Below, piece after piece: positions 1 to 7,820 of a DNA stretch of 38,382 nucleotides (position 1 is its first letter; each line of letters starts with the position of its first letter). This DNA comes from Verrucomicrobiales bacterium (GTDB taxonomy: Bacteria; Verrucomicrobiota; Verrucomicrobiia; Limisphaerales; UBA9464). The stretch is taken from the NCBI GenBank assembly GCA_027490985.1, contig JAIXXC010000210.1, positions 1 through 38,382 of the forward strand, written 5' to 3'. Made by a program: the position numbers and the translations under genes. Below the pieces are notes generated by a model. The model searched no databases, was not told where the DNA came from, and worked only from the letters and a program-made list of their open reading frames with translations.

Positions 1-290
1 ACTGACCTGCCCGGCCGAGTGTTTCGGTTGAGTCCTTCGGTTGAGTCCCTCATCCGAACTCATTCCGAACTCATCTCCCAGGTGGTCAAGCCCCACCTTG
101 AGCCCATCCCTCGAACCCCGGCGGCCGAAAAACCATCGAGGAGTGCTTTCAGTCAACCCTGAATCAGCCTTTGAAAGTTCATTGAACGGTGGGGCTCGAC
201 AGCGTCGCCCGAACACCCCTCGGCTGATTCACGACACCGTGAGGTTCGCCTGCCCCCCCGGTTGGCCTACTTCGTCGCCGACTTCGCGGC
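1..290. other. Left-edge stretch with no supported gene
   Basis: I see no credible coding region here on either strand. Frames that are open lack a sensible start and have no recognisable product. The stretch lies downstream of iscX and holds two back-to-back tandem duplications at 23-74, a 6-bp-stem inverted repeat (AGGTGG/CCACCT) at 80-98 and a repeated GGCCTACTTC near the iscX stop. None of these is a clear terminator because no T-run follows. Confidence 0.5.
23..74. repeat. Two adjacent short tandem duplications (2 x 13 bp, 2 x 11 bp)
   Basis: The 13-mer TTCGGTTGAGTCC occurs twice in direct succession (23-35 and 36-48). After a four-base gap the 11-mer TCCGAACTCAT occurs twice (53-63 and 64-74). 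The copies are exact. This looks like replication slippage in a non-coding stretch. There are too few copies and no spacers, so it is not a CRISPR array. Confidence 0.8.
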
Positions 291-491
291 CTACTTCTGC
301 TCCGAGTACCAGGCCATCTGGATGTTCTCGAGAATCTTCTCGTTGGACGCCTCGGGCTTGTCGCCGAACTCGGGCAACTCGCAGACCATCTTGTGCAATT
401 TCGGAAAACTCAGCCTCAGGGGATCCTGATCCGGATGGGCATCCATCAGGGCCCAAGCGATCTCGTCGGAATCTCTCCACGTCAGTTTCAT
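291..491 (-). CDS. iscX: IscX family Fe-S cluster assembly protein
   Basis: A 66-residue acidic protein whose whole length matches the IscX (YfhJ) family. It begins MKLTWRDSDEIAWALMDAHP, continues with DQDPLRLSFPKLHKMVCELP and has the family's C-terminal signature ASNEKILENIQMAW. IscX is a small partner of the cysteine desulfurase IscS that binds iron and tunes Fe-S cluster assembly. The start at 491 is chosen because it gives the family's usual length of about 66 residues; an upstream extension in the same frame has no homology. In many bacteria iscX ends an isc operon after fdx. Here no isc gene is adjacent, and the nearest upstream gene is a NUDIX hydrolase 116 bp away. No Shine-Dalgarno site is evident. 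Confidence 0.9.
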   Translation of the reverse strand: MKLTWRDSDEIAWALMDAHPDQDPLRLSFPKLHKMVCELPEFGDKPEASNEKILENIQMAWYSEQK

Positions 492-514
492 GATGCGCGG
501 ATCATGCCCTCTAA

Positions 515-539
515 CTGCTCCCAACGAAAGGGGGAGCAG
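515..539 (-). terminator. Hairpin between the NUDIX gene and iscX
   Basis: CTGCTCCC and GGGAGCAG form an 8-bp stem around a 9-nt loop. It lies downstream of the NUDIX stop and 24 bp upstream of iscX. On the minus strand the stem is followed by TTAGAGG and not by a long T-run. It is therefore a weak terminator at best, or a leader structure for iscX. Confidence 0.35.
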
Positions 540-607
540 GAAAAATCCGGGTGACAACGCCCACCGCTCCCAGTCGCTTTGAGCCACACCCGAACCGGGG
601 CGCCCAC

Positions 608-1186
608 TCACTCCCGGGAGGCGCGGACCCACAATTCGTAATGATAGAGGGCCGCAACCGCCAGGGAATGGCGCACCCGCCCTCCGGTCACGAGGGAGGC
701 CATCTCCGAGACGGGAACCAGACGCACGGCGATATCCTCGGAATCATCGAGCTCCAAGGCTCCGACCCGGCGACAATTCCTGACCAGGACGGTCCGACAC
801 CGGTTGCTCTGGATGGCCGAATTGGGCAGAACGCATCCGATCTCCACGGCCCCCTCGCCTTGATAACCGGTTTCTTCGCGCAGCTCCCGGAGGCCGGCCG
901 CCACGGGATCGGTCTCACCCGGATCCATGATGCCGCCGGGCACTTCCAACTCCACGTCGGCCACGCCGTGCCGGAACTGCTCCACCAGGATCAATTCCTC
1001 GTCGGCGGTGATGGCGATGACATTCACCCAATCGGCGCAATCCATCACGTAGAAGTCGCGCTCCACCCCGGTGCGCGGACTGCGTCGCCGCACCGATCGC
1101 AGTTGGAAGATCCGGAAATCACCCACCGAGCGGGTCTCCAGGTCCGGCCAAGGTTCGATCGATTTGCGGGATTGGCCGTCGCTCAT
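608..1186 (-). CDS. NUDIX hydrolase, ADP-ribose pyrophosphatase type
   Basis: A 192-residue protein with a NUDIX box at about residues 85-108 (GIMDPGE, then RELREETGY). The glutamates of REETG bind the metal. Family members hydrolyse nucleoside diphosphates linked to another moiety. The preceding EQFRHGVADVELEVPGG segment is typical of the ADP-ribose/sugar-nucleotide pyrophosphatase group, so ADP-ribose is the best guess for the substrate. The box has eight residues between the first Glu and the RE pair where the textbook signature has seven, a one-residue insertion that some subfamilies share. The start at 1186 overlaps the stop of the upstream small gene in an ATGA, which suggests translational coupling. 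An in-frame extension up to 1480 is Pro/Arg-rich and antisense-like, so it is not accepted. Confidence 0.88.
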   Translation of the reverse strand: MSDGQSRKSIEPWPDLETRSVGDFRIFQLRSVRRRSPRTGVERDFYVMDCADWVNVIAITADEELILVEQFRHGVADVELEVPGGIMDPGETDPVAAGLRELREETGYQGEGAVEIGCVLPNSAIQSNRCRTVLVRNCRRVGALELDDSEDIAVRLVPVSEMASLVTGGRVRHSLAVAALYHYELWVRASRE

Positions 1187-1410
1187 GACCGGAAGTCGGA
1201 GTCGGGTGCCTTCGACTGGGCGGCCCACCCACCCGCCATCGCCCGCAGAAGGTGACCCAGGGCTTCTTCGTACGGCCGCCCCTTGACCTCGGCCAATTGA
1301 CCAGCCCGGCGGTGGAGTTGATGGGCCATCTCGGGACACCGGTCCGCAGGACACCCGAATCCCTGCAGGACGGTGGCGATGGCGGTGACGGTGTCGGTTT
1401 CGGGGTCCAT
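1183..1410 (-). CDS. Small conserved-looking hypothetical protein
   Basis: A 75-residue protein starting MDPETDTVTAIATVLQGFG, with one Cys pair (CPADRC) and a central segment rich in Arg, Glu and His (HQLHRRAGQLAEVKGRPYEEA) predicted to be helical. I do not assign it to a named family. It is supported as a gene by its ATGA overlap with the NUDIX start and by sensible composition. A TTG start nine bases upstream (1419) is possible. No signal peptide or membrane segment is present. It may be a small accessory factor co-expressed with the NUDIX hydrolase, but its function is unknown. Confidence 0.65.
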   Translation of the reverse strand: MDPETDTVTAIATVLQGFGCPADRCPEMAHQLHRRAGQLAEVKGRPYEEALGHLLRAMAGGWAAQSKAPDSDFRS

Positions 1411-1420
1411 GAACAGCAAC

Positions 1421-1447
1421 GGCGGCCAAGGGAGTCCCCTGGCCGCC
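1421..1447 (-). terminator. Inverted repeat after the cyclophilin gene
   Basis: GGCGGCCA and TGGCCGCC form a perfect 8-bp stem, extended by GGG/CCC after one mismatch, around a 3-nt loop. A second small hairpin, CCCGC-AAGC-GCGGG, lies at 1457-1470. Both sit between the cyclophilin stop and the start of the 75-residue gene. No T-run follows, so intrinsic termination is uncertain. RNA 3'-end protection or Rho-assisted termination are alternatives. Confidence 0.4.
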
Positions 1448-1481
1448 GTGGAGTTTCCCGCAAGCGCGGGAGGACTTCAAA

Positions 1482-2096
1482 TCACTTCAGAGTGGCGCGA
1501 TCCACGATCTTGACGCTCTCGACGCCCTGGCGCACGGCCGGACGGTCCTGGAAGCCGGTCTTGGTGGTGGCCAACTTCTCGAGCACCTCGTCGCCCTGGA
1601 TGAGCTTGCCGAAGGCCGTGTACTGACGGTCGAGGAAGCTCGGGTCGCCGTGGCAGATGAAGAACTGGCTGCCGGCGGAATCCGGATCCTGGGAGCGGGC
1701 CATGGAGATCACGCCGCGCTTGTGGGACCGCTCGTTGAACTCGGCCTTGATCTTGTAGCCCGGGTCGCCGGTGCCCCAGCGGTTCTGCTTGGTCTCGTCC
1801 TTGGTCAGCGGATCGCCGCCCTGGATCATGAAGCCCTTGATGATCCGGTGGAAGGCGGTGCCATCATAGAAGCCCTTCTTGGCCAGGGTCTTGAAGTTCT
1901 CGACGGTCTTCGGGGCCACATCGGGCCAGAACTCGATGACCATTTCTCCGGCGACGGTCTTGATGACGGCGACCTCGTTGTTGGTGTTGCTCACTGGGGT
2001 TTCTTTCTTGTCGTTTTTGGTGGGGGCCTTGTCTTCGGCAGACACGGCGAGGCCGCAGAGAAGCGCGGCGGCCAACGCGAAAAGGACTCGTTTCAT
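1482..2096 (-). CDS. Exported cyclophilin-type peptidyl-prolyl isomerase
   Basis: A 204-residue protein with a signal peptide (MKRVLFALAAALLCGLAVSA, cleavage likely before EDK) and a polar Lys/Thr-rich linker, followed by a cyclophilin domain from about residue 42 to the end. Visible hallmarks are FHRIIKGFMIQGGDP (catalytic Arg and the FMIQGGD core) and AGSQFFICHGDPSFLD. It should catalyse cis-trans isomerisation of Xaa-Pro bonds in proteins outside the cytoplasm, acting as a periplasmic folding helper. The start at 2096 is chosen because it begins directly at the signal peptide; six upstream in-frame codons add nothing. It lies 79 bp after the EamA transporter gene on the same strand. Confidence 0.93.
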   Translation of the reverse strand: MKRVLFALAAALLCGLAVSAEDKAPTKNDKKETPVSNTNNEVAVIKTVAGEMVIEFWPDVAPKTVENFKTLAKKGFYDGTAFHRIIKGFMIQGGDPLTKDETKQNRWGTGDPGYKIKAEFNERSHKRGVISMARSQDPDSAGSQFFICHGDPSFLDRQYTAFGKLIQGDEVLEKLATTKTGFQDRPAVRQGVESVKIVDRATLK

Positions 2097-2175
2097 GTTC
2101 GGATCAATCAACAACAGGTCGGGCTCCCTGTCACGCCGAGAAACAGCGCACGCCGGACCGGCGATCCACGCGAGT

Positions 2176-3066
2176 TCAACGGGACAGGACCATGACCACG
2201 GCGCCGGCGGTCATGACGCAGGCCCCGAACAACCGGCGACCGAACCGGGGCTCCCGGAAGAAGGCACGCCCCAGGAACACGCTCAGCACCGCGGACAATT
2301 GGAAGAACGACAGGGCGAGCCCGGTCGGCAGCGACTCCAACACCACCAGCGTGCTGAACTGCATGAGTCCGGTGGTCACGGCCAGGGCCAGGCACGCCGG
2401 CAGGGCGCGCAGCAGTCGGTCGGAGTTGGAGGGACACGCTCCGCGGGCGCGCCAAGCGAAGGGAGCCGCCACAAGGAAACCCAAGAGCACCCAGGCGGCG
2501 AACACGGCGTCAGGATCCGCCAGCGAGAGAGCCCGCTTGAGAGTCACGGCCTCGGCCGACGAGAACACCAGAGCCAAGAAACGCAATTGCACCCCGCGAT
2601 CGAGCCACAGTCCCCAAGGCCGCCCTGGCGGGGCGGGCGCGGAGCCTCCTCCTCCCAGCACTCCACTGCCCAGGAGCACCAATCCCATCCCCACCCAGTC
2701 GGTGCCCAGAGGCAGTTCCCCCAGCACGAGCCAGGAGGGCAAGAGGCTCACCCAGGGCTTGTAGGCGTTGATGGGGCCCAGGAGCGAGAGATCGGAGCGG
2801 CGGACCGCCTCGATGATCAACCCGTTGGCGACCACCGCCAGGATGGCCGAAAGCAGGCTCCAGGCCCAGAAGGCCGGCCCCAACGCGTCGCCCGCCCGCA
2901 TCAGGAGAGCCATCGCCCAGGGGCCCAGCAGGCCGTGGGTGCAGGCCAACAACACGGCGGAAGGCCACCCCCCGGCCCCCAGGGCCTTTTGAAGGGCGTT
3001 GGAGCATGGATTGGAGATCACCCGCAGGGCGATCATCGTTCCATTGATGCTGCTGGTATCACCCAT
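2176..3066 (-). CDS. EamA/DMT family transporter
   Basis: A 296-residue, highly hydrophobic protein with about ten predicted membrane segments arranged as two repeated halves. This is the architecture of the drug/metabolite transporter superfamily (EamA). Typical segments are INAYKPWVSLLPSWLVLGE at the end of the first half and LALSFFQLSAVLSVFLG in the second. Family members export amino acids, nucleosides or other small metabolites, and the substrate cannot be read from the sequence. The first ATG (3066) is used; an ATG at 3036 would remove ten residues and begin nearer the first membrane helix. It sits 43 bp after the zinc-ribbon gene in the murA-side gene run. Confidence 0.85.
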   Translation of the reverse strand: MGDTSSINGTMIALRVISNPCSNALQKALGAGGWPSAVLLACTHGLLGPWAMALLMRAGDALGPAFWAWSLLSAILAVVANGLIIEAVRRSDLSLLGPINAYKPWVSLLPSWLVLGELPLGTDWVGMGLVLLGSGVLGGGGSAPAPPGRPWGLWLDRGVQLRFLALVFSSAEAVTLKRALSLADPDAVFAAWVLLGFLVAAPFAWRARGACPSNSDRLLRALPACLALAVTTGLMQFSTLVVLESLPTGLALSFFQLSAVLSVFLGRAFFREPRFGRRLFGACVMTAGAVVMVLSR

Positions 3067-3109
3067 GCACGGATTCCGTGGCCCGCGCGACGGGCGGCCA
3101 AAAGGGACC

Positions 3110-3589
3110 TCAGCCGCGGTAGATCACCATCACCCCGAAGTCGGTCAGGAGCTTCTGGGTGGCGGTGTCGAGGTAGCTGTAGTTGATCGGCGTGATGCTC
3201 ACGATGGCCTGGTCGCCGATCTTGTTGAGGAACTCCGAAACCACCTCGTCGAACCGGTCCTTGCCACCGTCCTTGCAGTCGGAGTGACGCAGGGTCTTCA
3301 CCCGCATCCCCGGCTTCGACTCCTTGGCCGCCAGTTCCAGTGACTTGTTGGGCTTTTGGATCAGGGACCCGATCGGTTTCTGGGAGGCCGGAACCGCCAT
3401 GCGTTTCTCCTCGCGTGGAGCCGAGGCCGATGGGGTTGCTGCGGGCACGCCGGACCGCGGGGCGACAACGGGAGCGGCCGGCACGGTCAGGGGCTTGTGA
3501 CAGGTCGGGCAGTCGAATTGCTGTCCGGCGGCATCCTGATCGACCTCGAGGCTCAGGCCGCAATGGGGGCAGTTGAAGGTAATGTCCAT
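3110..3589 (-). CDS. Zinc-ribbon protein with a small C-terminal domain
   Basis: A 159-residue protein. Residues 1-35 form a zinc ribbon with C7, C10, C27 and C30 (CPHC ... CPTC). Residues 37-80 are a Pro/Ala-rich linker. The C-terminal 65 residues form a compact alpha/beta-looking unit (FDEVVSEFLNKIGDQAIVSI ending FGVMVIYRG) that faintly resembles the DUF4177 pattern; that comparison is weak. No signal peptide is seen. It begins four bases after the stop of the upstream membrane-anchored hypothetical, so the two are probably co-translated. Function unknown; the zinc ribbon could serve binding of nucleic acid or protein. Confidence 0.8.
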   Translation of the reverse strand: MDITFNCPHCGLSLEVDQDAAGQQFDCPTCHKPLTVPAAPVVAPRSGVPAATPSASAPREEKRMAVPASQKPIGSLIQKPNKSLELAAKESKPGMRVKTLRHSDCKDGGKDRFDEVVSEFLNKIGDQAIVSITPINYSYLDTATQKLLTDFGVMVIYRG

Positions 3590-3593
3590 GGAA

Positions 3594-3992
3594 TCACTCG
3601 AATGTTCGGGAAAGCTGCTTCAGTCGGGGGGCCAAGGGCGAGTTCGGGGGCGTGCGGGCCTTCACCGCGGCGTAGAGACGCCGGGCCTCGGCCGGATTGC
3701 TGCGCACCAGCATCTGGGCATAGTCGAGTTGAATGCCCGAGAGTCGGGGTTCGGGGATCCAGCCGCCATGCTGCACCAGCCATTGGCGAAGCGCTTGCGG
3801 ACCCGCCTGGGTCGCCGCGGCCAGCGAGGCCTCGAGCGGGGGCGTGAGCGCCGGCAGGGATTCGTCGGTCACGACCGGTGCGGCCTTTTCGCGGGTGCTC
3901 TCATCGCTGGGGATCGACCGGTAGATCAGCGAGATCCGGTAGACACCGAACCCCACCGTGGCCACCAGCAGGAAGAGCAGCACGAATTTCAT
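3594..3992 (-). CDS. Hypothetical protein with N-terminal membrane anchor
   Basis: A 132-residue protein starting MKFVLLFLLVATVGFGVYRI, a single hydrophobic segment that anchors it in the inner membrane or acts as an uncleaved signal. The rest is soluble and rich in Ala, Leu and Pro. Its C-terminal half (SNPAEARRLYAAVKARTPPN) reads like a helical, possibly TPR-like segment. I do not recognise a named family. It is preceded by murA with 21 bp between and followed by the zinc-ribbon gene after four bases, so it belongs to the same transcript. Confidence 0.75.
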   Translation of the reverse strand: MKFVLLFLLVATVGFGVYRISLIYRSIPSDESTREKAAPVVTDESLPALTPPLEASLAAATQAGPQALRQWLVQHGGWIPEPRLSGIQLDYAQMLVRSNPAEARRLYAAVKARTPPNSPLAPRLKQLSRTFE

Positions 3993-4013
3993 CAGTCAGC
4001 CGAGACCGGCCCG

Positions 4014-5276
4014 TCATTCACCCGGGACCCGCTGGATCCGGGCGCCGAGCTTCTGGAGCTTGAGCTCCATGCGTTCGTAGCCCCGGTCCAGATGGTAGAC
4101 CCGATGAACCTGCGTGGAGCCCTTCGCGGCCAAGCCGGCGATCACCAGTGCGGCCGAGGCCCGAAGATCCGAGGCCATCACCGGGGCTCCACTCAGAGGC
4201 CGCCCCCCTTTGACAATGGCACTGGGGCCCTCGATGGCAATATCGGCTCCCAGACGCATCAACTCGGAGGCGTGCATGAAGCGAGACTCGAAGATGCGCT
4301 CGGTGATGATGCTCGTGCCCGGGGCCTGACAGGCCAGGGCCATCAACTGGGCCTGCATGTCGGTGGGAAAGCCGCTGTAGGGCATCGTGGTGATGTCGAT
4401 GGGCTTGATGGTGCCCGTGCCGCGCACGGTGAGCACACCGGCCGCCCGGCGGATTTGCGCGCCGGCCTCCTGAAGCTTGTCGAGCACCGCACCCAGGTGG
4501 TCCGCACGGGCCCCGCGCAGGGTGACCTCGCCCCCGGTCGCCGCGGCGACGGCCGCAAAGGTTCCGGCCTCGATGCGGTCGGCGATCACTTCATGGTCGG
4601 CTCCGTGCAACGCCTTCACCCCGTGGATGGTGATGGTCGGACTGCCGGCCCCGGTGATCTTGGCCCCCATGGCGATGAGGAAGTCGGCCAGATCGACCAC
4701 CTCGGGCTCGCAGGCGGCGCTCTCGATGACCGTGATGCCCGAGGCCAGCGTGGCGGCCATCATCACGTTGGCCGTCCCGAGAACCGTCGGCCCGACCCGC
4801 CCGCCCAAAAACACCATCTGCCCTTCCAGACGTGGCGCGTGGACGCGCACATACCCGGCCTCCACCTCCACCTGGGCCCCGAGACCGCGCAACCCCTTGA
4901 GATGCAGGTCGATCGGACGCGTGCCGATGACGCACCCGCCGGGCAACGAGACCACCGCTTCGTTCAGGCGGGCCAGGAGGGGCCCCAGAATGCAGATCGA
5001 ACCGCGCATCTTGCGGATCAATTCGTAATCGCCCCGACCGGAGATCTTCGCGGCACGGATGGTCAGGGTGCCGCCGTCCCGGGTCACCTCGGCCCCGAGA
5101 GACTGGAGGATCTTGAGCATGAAGCCGACATCGCTGAGGTCGGGGACCCTGCGGATCACGCACGTCTCCGAGGTGAGCAGCGTGGCCGCGAGGATGGGCA
5201 GCACGGCATTCTTGGAGCCGCTGATGGTCACTTCGCCGTTCAGGGGGAGTCCGCCTTCGATCAAGAAACTATCCAT
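4014..5276 (-). CDS. murA: UDP-N-acetylglucosamine 1-carboxyvinyltransferase
   Basis: A 420-residue protein of exactly the family's usual size. It transfers enolpyruvate from PEP to UDP-GlcNAc, the first committed step of peptidoglycan synthesis, in the cytoplasm. Hallmarks are SGSKNAVLPILAATLLT near the N-terminus (the SKNA Lys contacts PEP) and the catalytic loop LPGGCVIGTRPIDLHL, where Cys115 falls at the same number as in the E. coli enzyme. Keeping Cys at this place, where some bacteria have Asp, predicts fosfomycin sensitivity at target level; that is inference. Later motifs include PTVLGTANVMMAA and YSGFPTDMQAQLMAL. It follows prmC with 39 bp between. Confidence 0.97.
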   Translation of the reverse strand: MDSFLIEGGLPLNGEVTISGSKNAVLPILAATLLTSETCVIRRVPDLSDVGFMLKILQSLGAEVTRDGGTLTIRAAKISGRGDYELIRKMRGSICILGPLLARLNEAVVSLPGGCVIGTRPIDLHLKGLRGLGAQVEVEAGYVRVHAPRLEGQMVFLGGRVGPTVLGTANVMMAATLASGITVIESAACEPEVVDLADFLIAMGAKITGAGSPTITIHGVKALHGADHEVIADRIEAGTFAAVAAATGGEVTLRGARADHLGAVLDKLQEAGAQIRRAAGVLTVRGTGTIKPIDITTMPYSGFPTDMQAQLMALACQAPGTSIITERIFESRFMHASELMRLGADIAIEGPSAIVKGGRPLSGAPVMASDLRASAALVIAGLAAKGSTQVHRVYHLDRGYERMELKLQKLGARIQRVPGE

Positions 5277-5315
5277 GGAATGAGGGACCGGAAACGCCCG
5301 CGGGGGTTGGTGGAA

Positions 5316-6194
5316 TCAGATCGCACGGGCAGCCGATGGGTGGACGATGAGAACCCGCTCGCGCCCGCTCAAGTCTTTCTCGGCGGAAATCTCACGCCAC
5401 CCCTCCTCGGCGAACAGGTCGACCAGCGCCGGTGCCTGCCCGTCGCCGAACTCGAGCATGAGGCAACCCGAAGCCCTCAACCAGCGGCGTCCCCAGCGGG
5501 CGAGGATGCGGTAGAACTCCAACCCGTCGGCCCCGCCATCCAAGGCCGACCTCGGATCGTGATCGCGCACCTCGGGATCCAGTCGGTCGATCTCGGCACT
5601 CGGAATGTAGGGTGGGTTGGACACGATCAGGTCCAGATCCCGGAAGTCGTCCGGACCGACGCCCCGGAGATCGCGGTGCTGGAACCCGATGCCGGCGAAT
5701 CCCAGTCGGGCCGCATTGGAGCGGGCGATCCGCAACGCCGACTCGGACACATCGATCGCGCTCACGGCAACGCCGGGAATACGGGCCATCGCGATGGCCA
5801 GACACCCCGATCCGGTGCCGATGTCGAGGGCCGTGACGGGCCGGCCGGCCGCGGCACCCGATCGATCCCGCAGCCAATCCTGCGCCTTCAAGGCCAGGAC
5901 TTCCGTCTCCGGCCTGGGGACCAGCACATCGCGGGAAACCTCGAATTCCCATTCCAGGAACGGAGCCGTCCCCAGGATGTGCTGAAGGGGCTCCCTGCGG
6001 CCGCGGCGCTCGACCCAGGCTTCCACTTGTCGCTGATGTTCCGGGGAGACGGCCTGGTCGCCCCGCAGGCGCAATTGGACCGGGCTGAGCCCGGTCAGGC
6101 GCCAGAGCATCCACCCCGCCTCGACCTCGCCAGACTCGAGGCCCGCAGAGTGAAGCGTTCCGGTGATCCACGACAGGGTTTCCCGAACGGTCAT
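5316..6194 (-). CDS. prmC: Peptide chain release factor N5-glutamine methyltransferase
   Basis: A 292-residue protein with the PrmC/HemK layout. A helical N-terminal domain (about 1-85) binds the release factor, and a Rossmann-type methyltransferase domain follows, with the SAM motif ALDIGTGSGCLAIA (about 122-135) and the catalytic NPPY at 193-196 (VSNPPYIPS). It methylates the Gln of the GGQ motif in RF1/RF2 and so supports termination of translation. The start at 6194 gives the family's normal length; a longer frame upstream is antisense to the CotH gene and is not accepted. In many bacteria prmC follows prfA. Here prfA is not adjacent, and a divergent CotH-like gene begins 165 bp away. Confidence 0.95.
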   Translation of the reverse strand: MTVRETLSWITGTLHSAGLESGEVEAGWMLWRLTGLSPVQLRLRGDQAVSPEHQRQVEAWVERRGRREPLQHILGTAPFLEWEFEVSRDVLVPRPETEVLALKAQDWLRDRSGAAAGRPVTALDIGTGSGCLAIAMARIPGVAVSAIDVSESALRIARSNAARLGFAGIGFQHRDLRGVGPDDFRDLDLIVSNPPYIPSAEIDRLDPEVRDHDPRSALDGGADGLEFYRILARWGRRWLRASGCLMLEFGDGQAPALVDLFAEEGWREISAEKDLSGRERVLIVHPSAARAI

Positions 6195-6359
6195 GGGCTC
6201 CACGCTCGCCTGCGCCCCGGCCCGCTGTCGAGGGAATCGCCACCCTGCCCGGCGCTGCGACAACCGGCGTGTCCAAAGTGGGCGATTTCTCCGAAAGCGC
6301 CTCGATGGCCGCCCCGTTCGAGTCGTGCCTTTCGCGCCGGACCGGTCCATCGTTCTCGC

Positions 6360-7820
6360 GTGTCTTGGTCCCTCCGCGGTCTTCCATCCCTGATCCTCGT
6401 CGCCGTCGTCCTCGTTCTCCGGTCCGGGGCCGAGGGGCCCCTCCCACCGCCACCGACATCGGTGTTCTCCGTGAGCGGGATCCTGCGTCAGGAGGGCGCC
6501 GGATTGCCCACGACCTGGGGCCGTGAGGAGGGCTGGGAAGCCCCGGCCTGGTACAAGATGGCCGTGCCCGCCGCCAGCGATCCGGCCGAGACCGAACGCC
6601 GGTTGGAGCAGGCACTCGAGGCCCTGCCCCACCTGTTCCTCAACCTGAAGTCCGAAGACCTGTATGGTGAAGAACTGGGTCTCTACCGACACACCCAGGA
6701 ATCTGGCGATGCCTGGGAACGGCCCGTCCAATTGACCTTCCGGACCCGCTCCCAAGGCCCCGGCTTTCAGGTCCAGGCGGGACTCAGAATCCAAGGCGGA
6801 TGGAATCGCCGTCCCAAGGAATCACCGAAGCATTCGTTCCGGGTGATCTTCCGGTCGCGCTATGGCGTGTCCTCGCTCAAGAACGCCCTCTTTCCCGGAC
6901 AGACCGGAGATCTGGAGCAATTCATTCTGCGGGCCGGCAACAATCACTCGTGGCTGCACTGGGACTCGAAGGAACGGCGCAGCGCGGACTATCTGCGGGA
7001 CCCCTGGATGCGGGCGACGTATTCCGTCATGGGACACCCGGCCTCCCGCAGTCGCCCGGTCCACCTCCACCTCAACGGACTCTATTGGGGCGTCTATGAC
7101 CTGTGCGAGCGACCGGATGCCGGATTCGCCGCCCGAACCTGGGGCGGTCGGGCGAGCGACTACGATGCCCGCAACGCCGACAAGGTGCTTTCGGGCGATG
7201 CCGTGGCCTGGGATCGCTTGATGTCACTGGTCAACGCCGGGATCACCAACGAGGTCAGCGAGAAGGCCCTACGCGCCGAATTGGATGTGCCGGCCTTCAT
7301 CAATTTCATGCTGCTCAACCTGTACGGGGCCAATGGCGATTGGGACCGCTCGTCCAACTGGTATGCGGCCCGTCGTCGGAATCCGCCCGGGCGTTGGCAG
7401 TTCCTGGTGTGGGACGGCGAGCGCACCCTCGAAGACCCGCAAGACAACCGCCTTCAGGACGACGACGACCAGTCACCGACCCGGATTTTCCAGAAGCTCC
7501 GCCAGTCACCGACCTTCCGCCACGAGTTCGCGACCCGGGCCCGGAAACACCTGGCCCCGGGGGCGGCCTTGTCGGCCGACGCCGCGGCCGCCCGATACCG
7601 ATCGTTGGCCGATCGCCTGGAGCCGGCCCTGTACGCCGAGGCCCTGCGCTGGGGCGATTACCGGAACCAGATCCACCGCTACAAAGAAGGCCCGTACGAA
7701 ACCTACAGCGTCGAGGACCACTGGAAACCGGAGGTCGACCGCCTCATCCACCGGTACTTCCCGGCGCGGGTGGAGGCGTTCAAGGCCCAACTCCGAGAGG
7801 CCGGATTGTACGAACCCTGA
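6360..7820 (+). CDS. Secreted CotH kinase-like protein
   Basis: A 486-residue protein of the CotH family. The chosen GTG start (6360) places a signal-peptide-like segment at the N-terminus (PSLILVAVVLVLRSG). No in-frame ATG exists until well inside the conserved region, so the exact start is uncertain. The CotH core spans about residues 95-400, with GLRIQGGWNRRPKESPKHSF, LHLNGLYWGVYDLCERPD, NGDWDRSSNWY (about 324) and WQFLVWDGERTL (about 347). The last two carry the Asn/Asp residues that bind nucleotide and metal in CotH kinases. Spore-coat CotH phosphorylates a coat protein. In non-sporulating bacteria the substrate is unknown, though an exported or cell-surface target fits the signal peptide. 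It is divergent from prmC and convergent with the SNF2 gene. Confidence 0.85.
   Translation: MSWSLRGLPSLILVAVVLVLRSGAEGPLPPPPTSVFSVSGILRQEGAGLPTTWGREEGWEAPAWYKMAVPAASDPAETERRLEQALEALPHLFLNLKSEDLYGEELGLYRHTQESGDAWERPVQLTFRTRSQGPGFQVQAGLRIQGGWNRRPKESPKHSFRVIFRSRYGVSSLKNALFPGQTGDLEQFILRAGNNHSWLHWDSKERRSADYLRDPWMRATYSVMGHPASRSRPVHLHLNGLYWGVYDLCERPDAGFAARTWGGRASDYDARNADKVLSGDAVAWDRLMSLVNAGITNEVSEKALRAELDVPAFINFMLLNLYGANGDWDRSSNWYAARRRNPPGRWQFLVWDGERTLEDPQDNRLQDDDDQSPTRIFQKLRQSPTFRHEFATRARKHLAPGAALSADAAAARYRSLADRLEPALYAEALRWGDYRNQIHRYKEGPYETYSVEDHWKPEVDRLIHRYFPARVEAFKAQLREAGLYEP

Noticed and set aside
2150-2162. Short inverted repeat CGCCG-GAC-CGGCG after the EamA gene
   Set aside because: The stem has only five pairs, and such stems are common by chance at this GC content. 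No T-run follows.
3573-6359. Upstream in-frame extension of the CotH gene
   Set aside because: It lies antisense to murA and prmC and has no signal or domain. The CotH gene is better started at the GTG before the hydrophobic segment.
6195-6794. Upstream extension of prmC
   Set aside because: It would add 200 residues that are antisense to the CotH gene, and the PrmC family begins at the chosen Met.
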